Source: Medicago truncatula
Lineage: Eukaryota > Streptophyta > Magnoliopsida > Fabales > Fabaceae
Reading direction: 5' to 3'
DNA length: 64,000 bases
NCBI RefSeq assembly: GCF_003473485.1
Contig: NC_053049.1
Span: 6,758,001-6,822,000 of the forward strand
Shown here piece after piece: positions 1-10,665 of this stretch. The notes under the pieces are model-generated. The model was not told where the DNA came from, made no database searches, and was given only the letters and a program-made list of their open reading frames with translations. Numbering within the stretch: the first letter of the stretch is position 1; each line of letters opens with the position of its first letter. The position numbers were made by a program, and so were the translations under genes.

Positions 1-1220
1 TTTACAAGGTTTTTAGCGAGGCATATGCAAAGTTTCCTTAATTATTCTAGTTTGGATATTGGTTTAGTCCTCCCAAATACCTTTGTATCTTTCTTTTATC
101 TATACCATATATATAACGAAAATAATATCGTTTCGCTTCTTTTGGACTTATTTTTTCTCTTTCTCAAATTACCTTCAAGATTTGCACAGGTCTTATTTAT
201 TTAGGACATGTACACAGAGGCATAGCTATTACTGTCTGTGATATTGGACCTGTAAAATTAAAGATTGATTACTAGCTAGCTAGTAATTATACAGATTCAA
301 TCCATCGTGTTGTCATGTCCGTTTATTCATATATTAATCAGCATATAACAAAATATGCATGAAGGTTGACCATGAGTTCCCTCTACAAGTTGTTTTTTGT
401 TAGATTACTTTGTTTTTATGGATATTGCATACTTGAGCTCTCATTACAGTTCCTTAAAAAACTTATGCTATCGTTACAATGCTTATGAGATTTGTTCACG
501 TACATAATCTTTAGCCCAGTGACATATAAACATTGAAAATTACTTGCTAAGTTTATTATGTAATAAGCTCTCAAAAAATAGTTTTTTATATAATGTAATA
601 AGATAAAGAAAAGAGTTATAATGTAATTATTATGATTAATTTAATAAATATAATGTACATTATTACCAAAATATTATATTTCTTTATGCATTCTTGATAG
701 TAGAAAGTACATTAATAGTTAAAAAAATAATTTGATAAAAAATTTAATCAGCATTTAATTTAAATAGGATGGAGTATAAAAATGAAGAAATTCGTTTAAA
801 AACCATGATTAAAATGTGAATTGTGAACTTAATAATCCATATTCAATTGTTGCTGCAAGTATGTAACCAAAAAAAAAAAAAAGTGCTAAAATATAACCAA
901 AAAAATTGTTGCTGCAAGTTGAATGTAAAAAAACTGCATGCATGTATCACATTTGTTTTCTTCAAGCTACGCATTAGCTTTACAGTTGGAAAGAAAATCC
1001 ATCAATTGCATTTTCCCGTGGGAAAACTAGGCTAACATTTTTCTTTGGGTGAACAGTAATACATGCAATGTATCCCACCATTTTTATCAATAATTAGGAC
1101 ATTGACCGAAAACACCATAAAAAAAATGCAAAGCTCTAACCCCCAAAATTTCCTCTTAACACGTCTCTTTTAAAACAATAAAGATATTTAGACACATGTA
1201 TATAATCTCAGTTTCGAATA
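1..1220. other. Intergenic; PGG-gene 3' flank at the left edge
   Basis: No gene is seen. Bases about 13-95 match, with scattered mismatches, the sequence about 310 bases downstream of PGG2 (27942-28035), including a shared run ending in TTTGTATCTTTCTTT. This suggests the 3' flank of another PGG copy that ends just left of the window. The rest is AT-rich and unassigned. Confidence 0.5.
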
Positions 1221-1221
1221 T

Positions 1222-1424
1222 CTCAGTTAATCAAATATATAATCTTTACGATCACATTTATTCAATTGCATGGTCACTATTTAAAAGATAAAAAATGTGG
1301 TTACTCGACTAAAATACATGTGACCACTATTTTTCCATTTAATTAACCAAATAAATTATGAGAAAAATAGTTATCACACAACTATAAAAATGTGGTCACA
1401 CATACTATATATTTGATTAACTGA
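1222..1424. mobile_element. Small MITE with about 19-bp terminal inverted repeats
   Basis: The left end reads TCAGTTAATCAAATATATA and the right end reads TATATATTTGATTAACTGA, near-perfect inverted repeats about 200 bp apart. The interior also contains inverted GTGGTCAC-like words. It has no coding capacity. The family is not identified. Confidence 0.6.
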
Positions 1425-1769
1425 AATTTTCCAGAATAGTAGAAAGAGGTATCTCTCTATCATTGCTCCTTTTAAAACATTGAGGCAGTAGAAAAATTAA
1501 GAAATTCGTTCAAATTCATCGTCGATATTTTCTCTTTCCATGATTACTATTTTTTTTCATTTCCATTCACACTTACTACAAAATAGTTCAAAAAGGAACG
1601 GTGGAAAAAAGATTAAAGAAAAATTCAACAATGGTGCTACAAGCTCCTCTGACTCCCTCCTTTCCAATCCCTTTCTAGCCTTCCCATCACACGACACTTG
1701 TTTCCTTGCTATTAGTTCTTTAGAATGGAAACTTCCAACAACCTTTCCTCATTGACTCCTCCATGCCTT

Positions 1770-1956
1770 CCCTTCACCCTCCCCTTTTCTTGTCCGGAAT
1801 CTGCATGGCATTGATCACCACTTAAAACAAAAAACCATAACAGTAGGAATCCAATGCTGCTTGCCTATATAAAGCGGCTCAAAAAACTCAAAGAATTCCA
1901 TCAGAAGTACTAACCTCTCGTGATATCCATCGATCACCAGCATAACTCACTCCCAG
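1770..1956 (+). promoter_or_regulatory. PGG1 promoter and 5' UTR exon
   Basis: A TATA box (TATATAAA) lies at 1866-1873. About 30-90 bases downstream comes a short leader ending CTCACTCCCAG before GTAAAT at 1957. The stretch about 1780-1956 is conserved in front of PGG3 (about 31540-31711), including the AACCTCTCGT word of the leader, and the leader is also present before PGG2 (about 26315-26374). Conservation across three paralogues supports a real promoter and leader. The exact transcription start is inferred. Confidence 0.6.
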
Positions 1957-2806
1957 GTAAATATCTCTTGTACTCACTTTTATTTTATCTTATCTTTCTG
2001 CTTATTTAAAAAAACAATAAAGTAGTGATGAAAATAATTAGAGAGGAACAAAATATATGAAGTAAATATTTAGTGATAGTTTTTTTTATCCATTACTAAT
2101 TTCTCTTTGTAAATTAAATATTCTAGTAGTAAATTGAGCACATATAAATTATAACTATAATAGAATCATTCAGAACATAAATAATAATTTTCTCAAGTTT
2201 TGTTTGAACAAAAACTAAAAACTGTTGTCATTGATGCTCCAACATTTTTTTTGCTTTTAAAGTAATAAATGTTGTTTCCATTGGTCAAAATTGTTGTTGT
2301 ATGCATTGTTGTCAAAATCCAGTATTTTGTTATTTTGCGACTTTCTTCACCTTCAACGACTCAAATCCATAGTAGAATTTTAAAATAGGCAAAATCATCG
2401 ATTTTGATTACGATTTTACGATTTCATATAAACTAAGTCATTTATAACTATATATCATTTATAACATATATTTAGTATTATTTTTTTTGGTAAAATCCAT
2501 CGATTTTGATTGCGATTTTCAATTTCTTATATCTATTCTACAAAAGTAGTTGATTAAAATTCTTCGATTTTGGTTGCGATTTTACGATTGTCGATTTTGC
2601 TCTTCTCTTTCGATTTGAAACAAAGTTCCGATTTTGACAACCTTGGTTATATGGTATCAAGAAAAAGATTCAAGTCTTACATTGTTTTATAGAGAGTGAC
2701 ACTCATCTGCCAAACCTTAATTAGAAATGGATTAATTTGTTAGAATGAGTTATATATGGTACATTAAACAAGTTATGACAATTCTTTCATAATGGTTGTT
2801 TTGAAG
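1957..2806 (+). other. PGG1 5' UTR intron
   Basis: The donor GTAAAT follows the conserved leader. A plausible acceptor is TTTTGAAG at 2799-2806, eight bases before the ATG. Matching intron-like segments lie in front of PGG2 (26375-26925) and PGG3 (31712-32258). The three share short conserved words such as AAAATTGTTGTT and AACTGTTGTC. This copy is longer because of a MITE insertion. Splicing is inferred from conservation only. Confidence 0.5.
2303..2650. mobile_element. MITE in the PGG1 5' UTR intron
   Basis: The ends read ATTGTTGTCAAAATCC on the left and GATTTTGACAACCTT on the right. The interior is built from repeated CGATTTTGATTGCGATTTTA-like words. PGG2 and PGG3 lack this block: their introns run directly from the TTGTTGT word to the GGTATC...GATTC word that flanks the insertion here. 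Boundaries are accurate to within a few bases and the target duplication was not resolved. Confidence 0.65.
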
Positions 2807-2814
2807 GAGAGACA

Positions 2815-3642
2815 ATGAACATTGAAGAGGAAAATCATGGTGGTTCAATAGAAACCGCAGCGAATGAGGAACCAAAGAAAGGTTGGAGAAAGGCATTAGA
2901 AGGGATAGAGAGTTGGGTGTCATACAAAGACAAGGAGGATAAATGGTGGGATGATATGAGAGGGAACTTTGGTTTAATAGCAACAGTCATCGCAACAATG
3001 ACATTTCAAATGGTTTTAAATCCACCTGGTGGCATTAGGTCGATGAAAGATGACGCAAATCCACCCAGTGGAAACACAAATCCACCTAGTGCCGAAAATC
3101 TTGATAAGTTTTGTTCTAGTTTCAACGGCATACTTTTATGTCCGGGTGAAGCTGTCTTAGCCGCTGTAAATCCTAAAAAATATAGTTTGTTCCTTATTTC
3201 CAACACAATTTGTTTTATTGGATCACTAATTATTTGTATCTTCCTAGTTTCTGGAATTCGTGTCCGTGGCAGGTTACCTATGTGGCTTTTATCGGTAGGG
3301 TCGTGTATCACTCTCTCAAGCCTTAGTAGTTCTTATATAATAGCTTTGCAAATGACCACCCCAGGTGATGTTTATTATGGAGCTAGGCGCAAATCTGTTC
3401 TAATCGCTAATTATGCTTGTATTGGATTGTTAGCGATTATTTGTTTGTACCTTACACTAAGGTTTGTTATTTGGAGAGTGAAAGTGTACTGGAAAAGAAA
3501 AGGAGTAATTAAGCAGGCAAAAACTCCAAAGTACCTTACACTAAGGTTAGTTACTTTGGGAGTGAAAGTGTACCGTAAAAGAAAAGGAGTAATTAAGAAG
3601 GCAAAAACTCCAAAAATTACAAAGGAGACTTTGATTTGCTAG
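2815..3642 (+). CDS. PGG-domain membrane protein (PGG1), 275 aa
   Basis: A small integral membrane protein with a PGG domain (the Pfam family usually found at the C-terminus of plant ankyrin-repeat proteins), here without ankyrin repeats. The N-terminal 40 residues are soluble, followed by the conserved PKKGWRKALE motif. The PGG core begins near residue 47 (DDMRGNFGLIATVIATMTFQ) and ends in LNPPGG. A proline-rich loop with two NPPS units and cysteines follows, then three more hydrophobic helices (about residues 125-147, 155-178 and 195-215). The C-terminal tail is basic and extended by an 84-bp tandem duplication, which makes this copy longer than its paralogues. The ATG sits after the shared GAGAGACA leader. 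Function is unknown; a membrane role, possibly in stress or defence, is only family-level speculation. Confidence 0.85.
   Translation: MNIEEENHGGSIETAANEEPKKGWRKALEGIESWVSYKDKEDKWWDDMRGNFGLIATVIATMTFQMVLNPPGGIRSMKDDANPPSGNTNPPSAENLDKFCSSFNGILLCPGEAVLAAVNPKKYSLFLISNTICFIGSLIICIFLVSGIRVRGRLPMWLLSVGSCITLSSLSSSYIIALQMTTPGDVYYGARRKSVLIANYACIGLLAIICLYLTLRFVIWRVKVYWKRKGVIKQAKTPKYLTLRLVTLGVKVYRKRKGVIKKAKTPKITKETLIC
3448..3615 (+). repeat. 84-bp in-frame tandem duplication in the PGG1 C-terminus
   Basis: Two copies of 28 codons lie end to end (3448-3531 and 3532-3615). Both begin YLTLR and end KAKTPK and differ by a handful of substitutions. PGG2 and PGG3 have one copy only. The second copy repeats part of the last hydrophobic helix and the basic tail. 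Confidence 0.9.
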
Positions 3643-4460
3643 TTTTTTAAAACATTAGTCTTTTTTTTTGGGACGTGTGGAATGTGCTTGTAAGTTAATT
3701 ATTGTGGTACCCATGCATATCATGGATAAAAGTTATCTATACATGTATCTATGAACTTGTGTTTTATTACGTCGGATTGCTTGTAAGTTAACTAGTGTGT
3801 TACACATGCGTGGCATGTAGGGTCGGTTTTGAAGGGTGCAAAAGCCTCCAAAATTTTGAGGAGGTGTCTTAGTGGTAATTTAGGTCTTGGGTTCAACAAC
3901 ATAGATCCCTTTTTTCCTTCTTTAATTTTTTTTTTTTTTTTAGTATAAGAGGACCTTGGTTTAGGTATGGATTTGAGGCCCTTAAGTCCTCAAGACCCTC
4001 TCTTTTTCCTCTAATTCACCCTAACTCTCTTTAACATAATGACTTTTATATCTATAAATAAAAACATAATATAACTATTTTCTTGTTCTTATTTTTGTTA
4101 GAGCACTTGTAATTTTCTGCTTTATATTTGTTGTATAAAATAACAAAACTCTAACGATAAATATTATAATTATTCTCTAAATAAAACATGATAAACTTTT
4201 TTTTGCCTCTGTACAAACTAAGAAAAATAACAACTTAGAAAATTGATAAAGATATTCATTTAAAGTTGTTTTTTATTTATTTTTTATTAGAATATTGATC
4301 TTTTTCTGTGTTACTTAAAATGATGAATATTTTTTATGTTTACAGATCATATTTTCAATTTAAAATAGATGATTTCTCTTTAAAAAAAATGTATTTTATT
4401 TTACTAAGGGCCTATTTTTAGTTGAGAGTCGACCTCCATTTTCATATGAAGAATTATTGT
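3643..4460. other. PGG1 3' flank, no gene
   Basis: AT-rich 3' flank. The first part resembles the PGG3 downstream sequence (words TTTTTTAAAAC and GGGACGT). No coding region or clear mobile element was recognised beyond low-complexity T and A tracts. Confidence 0.5.
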
Positions 4461-4464
4461 GTAA

Positions 4465-4920
4465 TCATAGTAACAACAAAGCCTTATTTTCATCTTCCAT
4501 ATTAACTTCAATGTTGGCCAAGTCATCAAGAATTTTGTTAAATTTTGTCAATTGCTCCGTGATTGATTTAGACTCCACCATCTTCAATGAGTAGAGTTGT
4601 TGTTTCAAGAGTTTCCTATGAGCCAACGATTTCGTCATGTACAATGACTCCAACTTAGCCCACATTGATGTCGCGGTAGATTCCCTCGCGACATCCCTTA
4701 AAATCTTATCTCTGAGACATAAAACAATGGCACTCTTTGCCTTGTCTATCATCTCACGCTTCTCCGCTTGTGTCAAGTTTGCTGGCATCGCCGCTTCACC
4801 TTTCAATGCTTCTACAAAATTTTGTTGTGTCAAAACCGCTTTCATCTTAACCTTCCACAACCCGAAATCATTACTTCTAGTTAACTTCTCGATGTCCCAC
4901 TTTGAACCCATGATACTCAC
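4465..4920 (-). mobile_element. Ty1/Copia gag fragment
   Basis: A 151-residue minus-strand open frame of the UBN2-type Copia gag. It has the N-terminal SKWDIEKLTRSNDFGLWKVKM block, then ALKGEAAMP, DKAKSAIVLCLRDKILRDV and a MWAKLESLYMTKSLAHRKLL block. The gag stops abruptly near a NMEDENKALLLL motif that in intact elements precedes the zinc knuckle. No protease, integrase or reverse transcriptase follows, so the element is truncated. An LTR-like sequence lies directly upstream on the same strand (4961-5316). Confidence 0.85.
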
Positions 4921-4960
4921 TTTACCAACTTACGCATTTGTCCCACGGTAGGCGTCAATT

Positions 4961-5316
4961 GTTGTGAATTCGGACAAAATCACACCAATGAAAACAAAGA
5001 TGTGTTGAGCAAAGTGAGTGGTAATCAATGGACAAAATAGTCTCAATCAACAACAACAACAACAAAATAGACTTAAGTCTTAGTGTAGAACAACATCACA
5101 AGCATAATCAAAGCAATAAAGATAAGAAATGAAAGAAAGGAACAAACATACCAAAGATTGTTAACCCAGTTCGGTCCAATATAACCTACACTAGGGGAGA
5201 GAGCAGCTCTCCAATCCAATAAGATGAAAGTGACACAAAGGGGTTACAAGAAATTAGCTTGCAAGCTCACAAAGAACAAAACCTAATTTTCTACCCATTT
5301 TTCAAGTCACTCACAC
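4961..5316 (-). mobile_element. Probable Copia 5' LTR and primer-binding region
   Basis: On the minus strand this segment ends GAATTCACAACA and is followed by ATTGACGCCTACCGTGGG, which resembles the leader after many plant LTRs, and then the gag start. It contains ATTGGATTGGAGAGC, a GTTAACAATC block and TTGTTG repeats typical of an LTR 3' part. The outer boundary is uncertain because a CACTA-type terminus begins at 5317. The 3' LTR is absent. Confidence 0.5.
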
Positions 5317-5900
5317 CACTACCACAATTTTGGCTTTTAATAGCGCAATTTTAATAGCGTTTATGGATAAAAGCTATTAAAAATGCAACTCATAGGCCTG
5401 TTATAGCGCTTTTCAGAAAGCGCTAAGAAAAACATGTTAAAAATTGGGTTAGATAGCGCTTTCCTATAAACACTATTATTTTGGTTCGGACTAATAGCGC
5501 TTTTCAGAAACGCTATTGTTGGGGGGGTATAGATAGTGTTTTTGGGCTTTAAAAAAAATAAAAAATACGCTTTTCTAAACTCTATCCCATTATCTCTCCT
5601 CACCATTGTACTTCTCCTCCAAAACACTCGTGTGTCTCTCTCTTTCACTTTCCCACTCGATCTCTCTCTCTCTCTACCTCAACTCGTTTTTCTCACTCAC
5701 CACAAAACCTTCTCATAAATCGCATACCCATCACATATTCTTCTCAATTGAAATCGTTTTTTCACCTCACCTTTCCCTCTTTCTCACTCTCCATCTCTCC
5801 ATCAAACTCACAATGAAGAAGAGATCGTTACTGCCGCTTATAGCGTTTGACGTATCACCACACACGCCCTCAGGTAATTCTTCTTCTCAGTAATGACTTC
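5317..5900 (+). mobile_element. CACTA-type terminus with subterminal repeats and a possible captured exon
   Basis: It begins CACTACCACAATTTTGGC and is followed by at least five copies of an AATAGCG(CTTTTC) subterminal word in both orientations up to about 5525, a hallmark of plant CACTA (En/Spm) ends. Downstream a pyrimidine-rich CTCTCT leader precedes an ATG at 5813 (MKKRSLLPLIAFDVSPHT...), which could splice at the CAG|GTAATT at about 5871. The opposite end of the element was not found. The exon is unrecognised and may be captured host sequence. Confidence 0.4.
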
Positions 5901-7767
5901 ATGGGTTTTGCTTGTGCTATTGGAATTGGTTATATTTTCACCCAAACCCTAATATTCATATGAACCCTAAATCTGAATTGGTTATTATTTGTTACAATTA
6001 CCATTGCAAATTCCAAATTTTCATGGTTGATTCTTCAAATTTCATGCTCAATTTACAATGGTTGGAGCTTGATATATGATATTAGGTGTCGTGATATCTT
6101 TCAATTAGAGTGAGTTTTAGCCTTACAGTGTTTATTGTATTCAACCACGTGTCACTTCTTACCACCTAGATTAGTTGTTGCATTGATGGTAGTAGCAATT
6201 CAATTTGATAGCTGGTTTTTCTAGCCCTTTATTGGTCTCTCCAAGAAACAATGATTTGGGCACTTTTTCTTATTCAACATTAATGAGAAGAATGGTTTAC
6301 TTATTTCAATTCACTTTGATAGTTGTTTCATTAGCCAAATCTTTAACCTGAACTGTAACCACATCAATATTTAGCTTTTATTAATTTTGCAGGAGAAACT
6401 TAGTAATAAAATCCATCATCAAAACCATGGAAATGTTTTTTCAAAAATAAAATAAAATACTATGAAAAGTTGCTCTTAATTTATATTGTACATAGTTTTG
6501 ATAGTATAGTTGAGCTTCAATTCAATGGTGTTGCGGTTATGGAGATACATTGAAAACATTGACGTCGCATTTTCACAATTAATTTATATTCATTTAGAGT
6601 AATATTATATGGTCGTTTGTCTGTTTTTTTTTGTTACGCTAATGCGTATAATTTTTTTTTTAGTGTTGTGTAATGTGTATAATTATTTTTATAAAATTTT
6701 GATTTTAAGAACAAGTGTAGTTGTCTAAAAGAATTATACTTATATATATTTTACACATTTATATTGTAACAAACTATGCATATCTTTTTCTTATTAAAAA
6801 AACTAAATATATATTTTTCAATGACACCAGCATTGTAACAAATATAATATTATATAATATAAATTCTTATCTTTTTGACTGACACTAAAAATATGGTATT
6901 CTTATAACAAAATTTGTTAGAGTATAATTGGAAAAGAAAAACCAATTATTGTCATTATATATTACACACACATATACATATTAGATGGTATCTCTGAATA
7001 TATGATTGAGCGTGACGAAGAAAGCAATATAAATGAAGAAATCAGTTCATATAATCCAGGAAGAGTACAAGATGGAGGCTACATGAATAAAGTTAGAAAT
7101 TAAATAGGAGTTGCATTGATGGAGAGTAGAAACGTTTGAGTTTGTGATGATTTATGTTTTTTTTTTTAAAAGATGATTATTGTTTTTAATTTTCCAAACT
7201 ACTTTGATATTATTTATGTTATTATTTGAGCCTCCTTAAATTATTTCTCCTATTCAAATATTTAACAAGTCTTTTATATGATGATACAAATTTGTATTCA
7301 TGTTACACAAAATAAACGTCGTTGAGTAAATATAGTATTTGTAAAAATATATCTTTTATATTTTAAACATTTTTCCCCTTCAAAAAATATTTTAGACATT
7401 TTTTTATTTATTATGTTAATTCATAATGAATTCAAAGTTTTTTTTATTTATAGACAATGCATAAATATATGCAAGGTTCCGAGTTCGAACCCATACACCA
7501 CCAAAAAAATAATAAATTCAAAGTTTTGTACAATATTTTGTCAAACAGCTTTTAACTTAAAAATAACTTTAGAACTAAAAAAAAAAATAAAGAAATCAAA
7601 CAGCTTTAGTCTTTTTTTTAAAGGGCTTTATTTTAACTTTGTTTTAAAGTAGCTTTTAGATCGGAAAAAAAAAAAAAAAGCCAGATCAAACGGTACATAG
7701 AAATGCAGGTAGTTGTACTTACATATGTTGAGATTTTAAGGCTTTGCAAGGTTTTATTTCTCTAAGG
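5901..7767. other. No gene; includes a SINE fragment
   Basis: AT-rich DNA with no coding region. About 7440-7512 (+) is a fragment of a tRNA-derived SINE: a B-box-like GAGTTCGAACCC followed by ACACCACCAAAAAAAT, the same tail as the fuller copy at 25262-25360. Bases 7707-7767 are a direct duplicate of 12252-12311 and form the left flank of the solo LTR insertion. Confidence 0.55.
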
Positions 7768-7853
7768 TGTAAGATCCCAATATTTTATCATATTTTTATT
7801 TTTATGCTAAATTATTTTATCATAATTTGATGTAACAATATTTTATCGGTATG

Positions 7854-8013
7854 CACTACTAGGAAAAGCATAATTAGCGAGGGAAATTAGTGATGAAAAA
7901 AATAAAATTTCTCACAAATTCCTTGGTTGCAAAATTTAGTGGCGGAATTAGAGAGGGATTTCATGTTTTCCCTCACTAAATATCCCTCACTAATTTTTGT
8001 TTTTTTAGTAGTG
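7854..8013. mobile_element. 160-bp CACTA mini-element, TSD ATG
   Basis: Termini CACTACTAGGAAAAGCA and TTTTTTTAGTAGTG are inverted. The element is flanked by ATG on both sides (7851-7853 and 8014-8016), the 3-bp duplication expected for CACTA elements. Subterminal TTAGYGAGGGAAA words appear in both orientations. It is non-coding. Confidence 0.85.
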
Positions 8014-8502
8014 ATGATTTATTGAGTGATGATATTATTTCTCTCTTGAGAAAAAATTAGTTTCGAATTTATTTATTTATCATTATATGGTCAAATCTTT
8101 GTTCCTAATTATCTAGTTGATGTCTTATTTTATTTTATCTTATCTTAGCAAACTTTATGAATATATAGTTTATTATATTAGAGTAGGAAAAATTGGTGAC
8201 ATTTATTAAGTTACTAACTTAGTTTTATTATAATTGTTTCTAGTTTTATGCTAGTTACTAGTTAGGAAGCACATGATCATGTTTATTCATTACTAGAAAG
8301 TAGGAGATACAATTTCTTCGGTTCATATGACCATGACACACCACTTTCCACTCCATGAATTAGTTCCACATTTTTAGCAAGGAAGGTAGTGAGTGAGAGA
8401 GTTATAATAATAACCGGTTCTTATTCTTTTTAACACACACCCATTCTATACTTTGAAGAACAAAAAGAAACGTATTTAGATATTAGAGAAAAGACGGGAA
8501 AG

Positions 8503-8662
8503 CACTACTAAAAAAACAAAAATTAGTGAGGGAAATTTAGTGAGGGAAAATGTAAAATCTCTCTCTAATTCCGTCACTAAATTTTGTGACCAAGAAATTT
8601 GTGAGGAATTTCATTTTTTCCGTCACTGATTTTCCTTGCTAATTTTGCTTTTTCTAGTAGTG
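8503..8662. mobile_element. 160-bp CACTA mini-element, TSD AAG
   Basis: Termini CACTACTAAAAAAAC and CTTTTTCTAGTAGTG, flanked by AAG at 8500-8502 and 8663-8665. Same length and same subterminal TTAGTGAGGGAAA words as the element at 7854-8013, so both belong to one small non-autonomous family that inserted twice into the same LTR. Confidence 0.85.
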
Positions 8663-10198
8663 AAGGGAGTCAGAAGGAAGAAGGAGAGTGATCAAACATT
8701 CACTCTAGAGAGACAAGTAAAAATCCCCTTATTATTCCTTAATCCATTTTATTATAGGAGAACCAAAATTACTCATTTCTTTTGACGATAACGTAATATA
8801 TAGTGGGAAAGGAACATTCTAAATTCTTTCTCTTTTGCAATTCTGTATATTATTATTGTTATAATTTTGACCTAAAAGTTAAGATGGACACTTCAATCCC
8901 GGAAACCTTTACTACTATTTGAATTAGATGAAATAACAATTAGAAATTTATGATTCTATGATTATTTTCATTAGTAATTTCAAATTTTAAATTGATATAT
9001 TATCAAGTCAGCGAACAAGTAATTTTGGTTATGCACTATTCCAGTTATTTTTGCTAGGTCTAAGGTACATTTGAAGTTTGAAATAAAAGCATTTTTTGGT
9101 CCTTCGATACATAATTTGATTTGAGTTAAATGATTGTTGAATCACCAGGAAGTCAAAGTTTTGAGAGTAAAGCAGATTTTAATTTGATTATTTTGTGTGG
9201 AATAGAATTGATGGTAGTAATGGATACTATATATGGTGCGTACTAGAAAAGATATATAGGATAGGTATACTTTTGGGTGGATTGGAGTCAATGTTAAGTT
9301 TTAAAGTTAGAGAACTAGTTGTCGAAATTATTTTAATTAATTAACATATCTTGATTGTTAATACTATTATTTTTATTAAAATGGCTATATTGGTAGACAA
9401 GTGACTTCATGTAACAGTACTGGTTCAAACTGGATTTCAAAATGTCAAAGTATACTCTATAAAGCTATCATCCTATTTAATTTAAGGGTTTGTCTAACAT
9501 GTGCAATATTGTATATGTTAAAGGAACTAAAAATAGTAACTTTACATTGAAAAAGAACAATTATTTATTAAAAAGTTTTATAGTTAATATAAAATGCACA
9601 AGTTCCGATACAATTTTACTATTTTAAACTTCTTAACATGTACAAATTTGCACATGATAGAAAAACCCTTTTAAATTTAATTATCCTGATTATGTTTTAT
9701 TTTCTTAAGTTTAAAACAAAATAATGTTGTAGGGTTTATTTTGATGGGGTAAATATGCATGATTATTAACAGCTATCATTTCTATAAACAAAAAAATTAG
9801 TAGGATTTAGTTGGAAATCATACACCCTTAACGGAACCTAAATCTTGAGCATAAATAAAGATTAGTAGAATTTAAAACTAAGTAAATTTTTAACTGTGAA
9901 GGTATAGATAGAGGGAGAGGAACAAAGACTACTAAAATGAGAAATTTAAGAACCGATGTTGTAAAGGTAAGGGCATCACTCCACGCGCTTATGTACGTGT
10001 ATATTTGTATATATTTGTATTGTGATAATTATCATAGTGGTGTTGTTTTTGAAATGAATGTTATCTGTTATATGTTGTTGTTGTGATAATTATATTTGGT
10101 GGTTTTGTCTTGGCATGATTATATGTGTTATTAATTGTCTGGTGTTGTTTTAACATAAATATTACTTGTTAAGTAACTAAATTGGTGATTTAAAACTA

Positions 10199-10490
10199 TA
10201 TCCAAAGGTGGGATACTAGACTTTAGAGTTGAGGAGTTATTACCCAATGGTGGGGTATTTATGGAGACATTTATGCATTAGATGACTCAGACTGATGTCC
10301 AATGGTGGGGTACCGAACATCGAGTTTTAGGAGTTATTACCCAATGATGGGGTAGTGACGATTCATATGCATTAGGTGATTCAAAATAAAGCCCAACAGT
10401 GGGGTACTGAAGATCGAATTTTTAGGAGTTATTACCCAAGGGTGGGGTATTGCCCAACGGTGGGGTATATTGTCCAATGGTGGGACATTT
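10199..10490 (+). repeat. Degenerate tandem repeat with CCCAAYGGTGGGGTA motif
   Basis: Eight or so copies of the core CCAAxGGTGGGGTA occur, several inside a larger unit of about 110-120 bp that also holds AGGAGTTATTACC and TATGCATTAG. It lies within the solo LTR, where such internal repeats are common. The spacing is irregular and there is no conserved palindrome-spacer pattern. Confidence 0.75.
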
Positions 10491-10665
10491 GGCTCTGCTT
10501 AGAGGTGAAATCCGAATCATGAGCATTTGCATATAGACTGACCAATAGGGATTAACACATTTTAGTCAGGTTGTAACTTAAGGTGAGGTGTGGTGATTAT
10601 GGAACTGAGTAATGTGTCTTGTACGGTCTATTTATTTGGTTATCTTTTGTGTAAATTTATATCTG

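Noticed and set aside
10199..10490. Repeat array considered as CRISPR-like
   Set aside because: Eukaryotic context, irregular spacing, no regular unique spacers, and location within an LTR.
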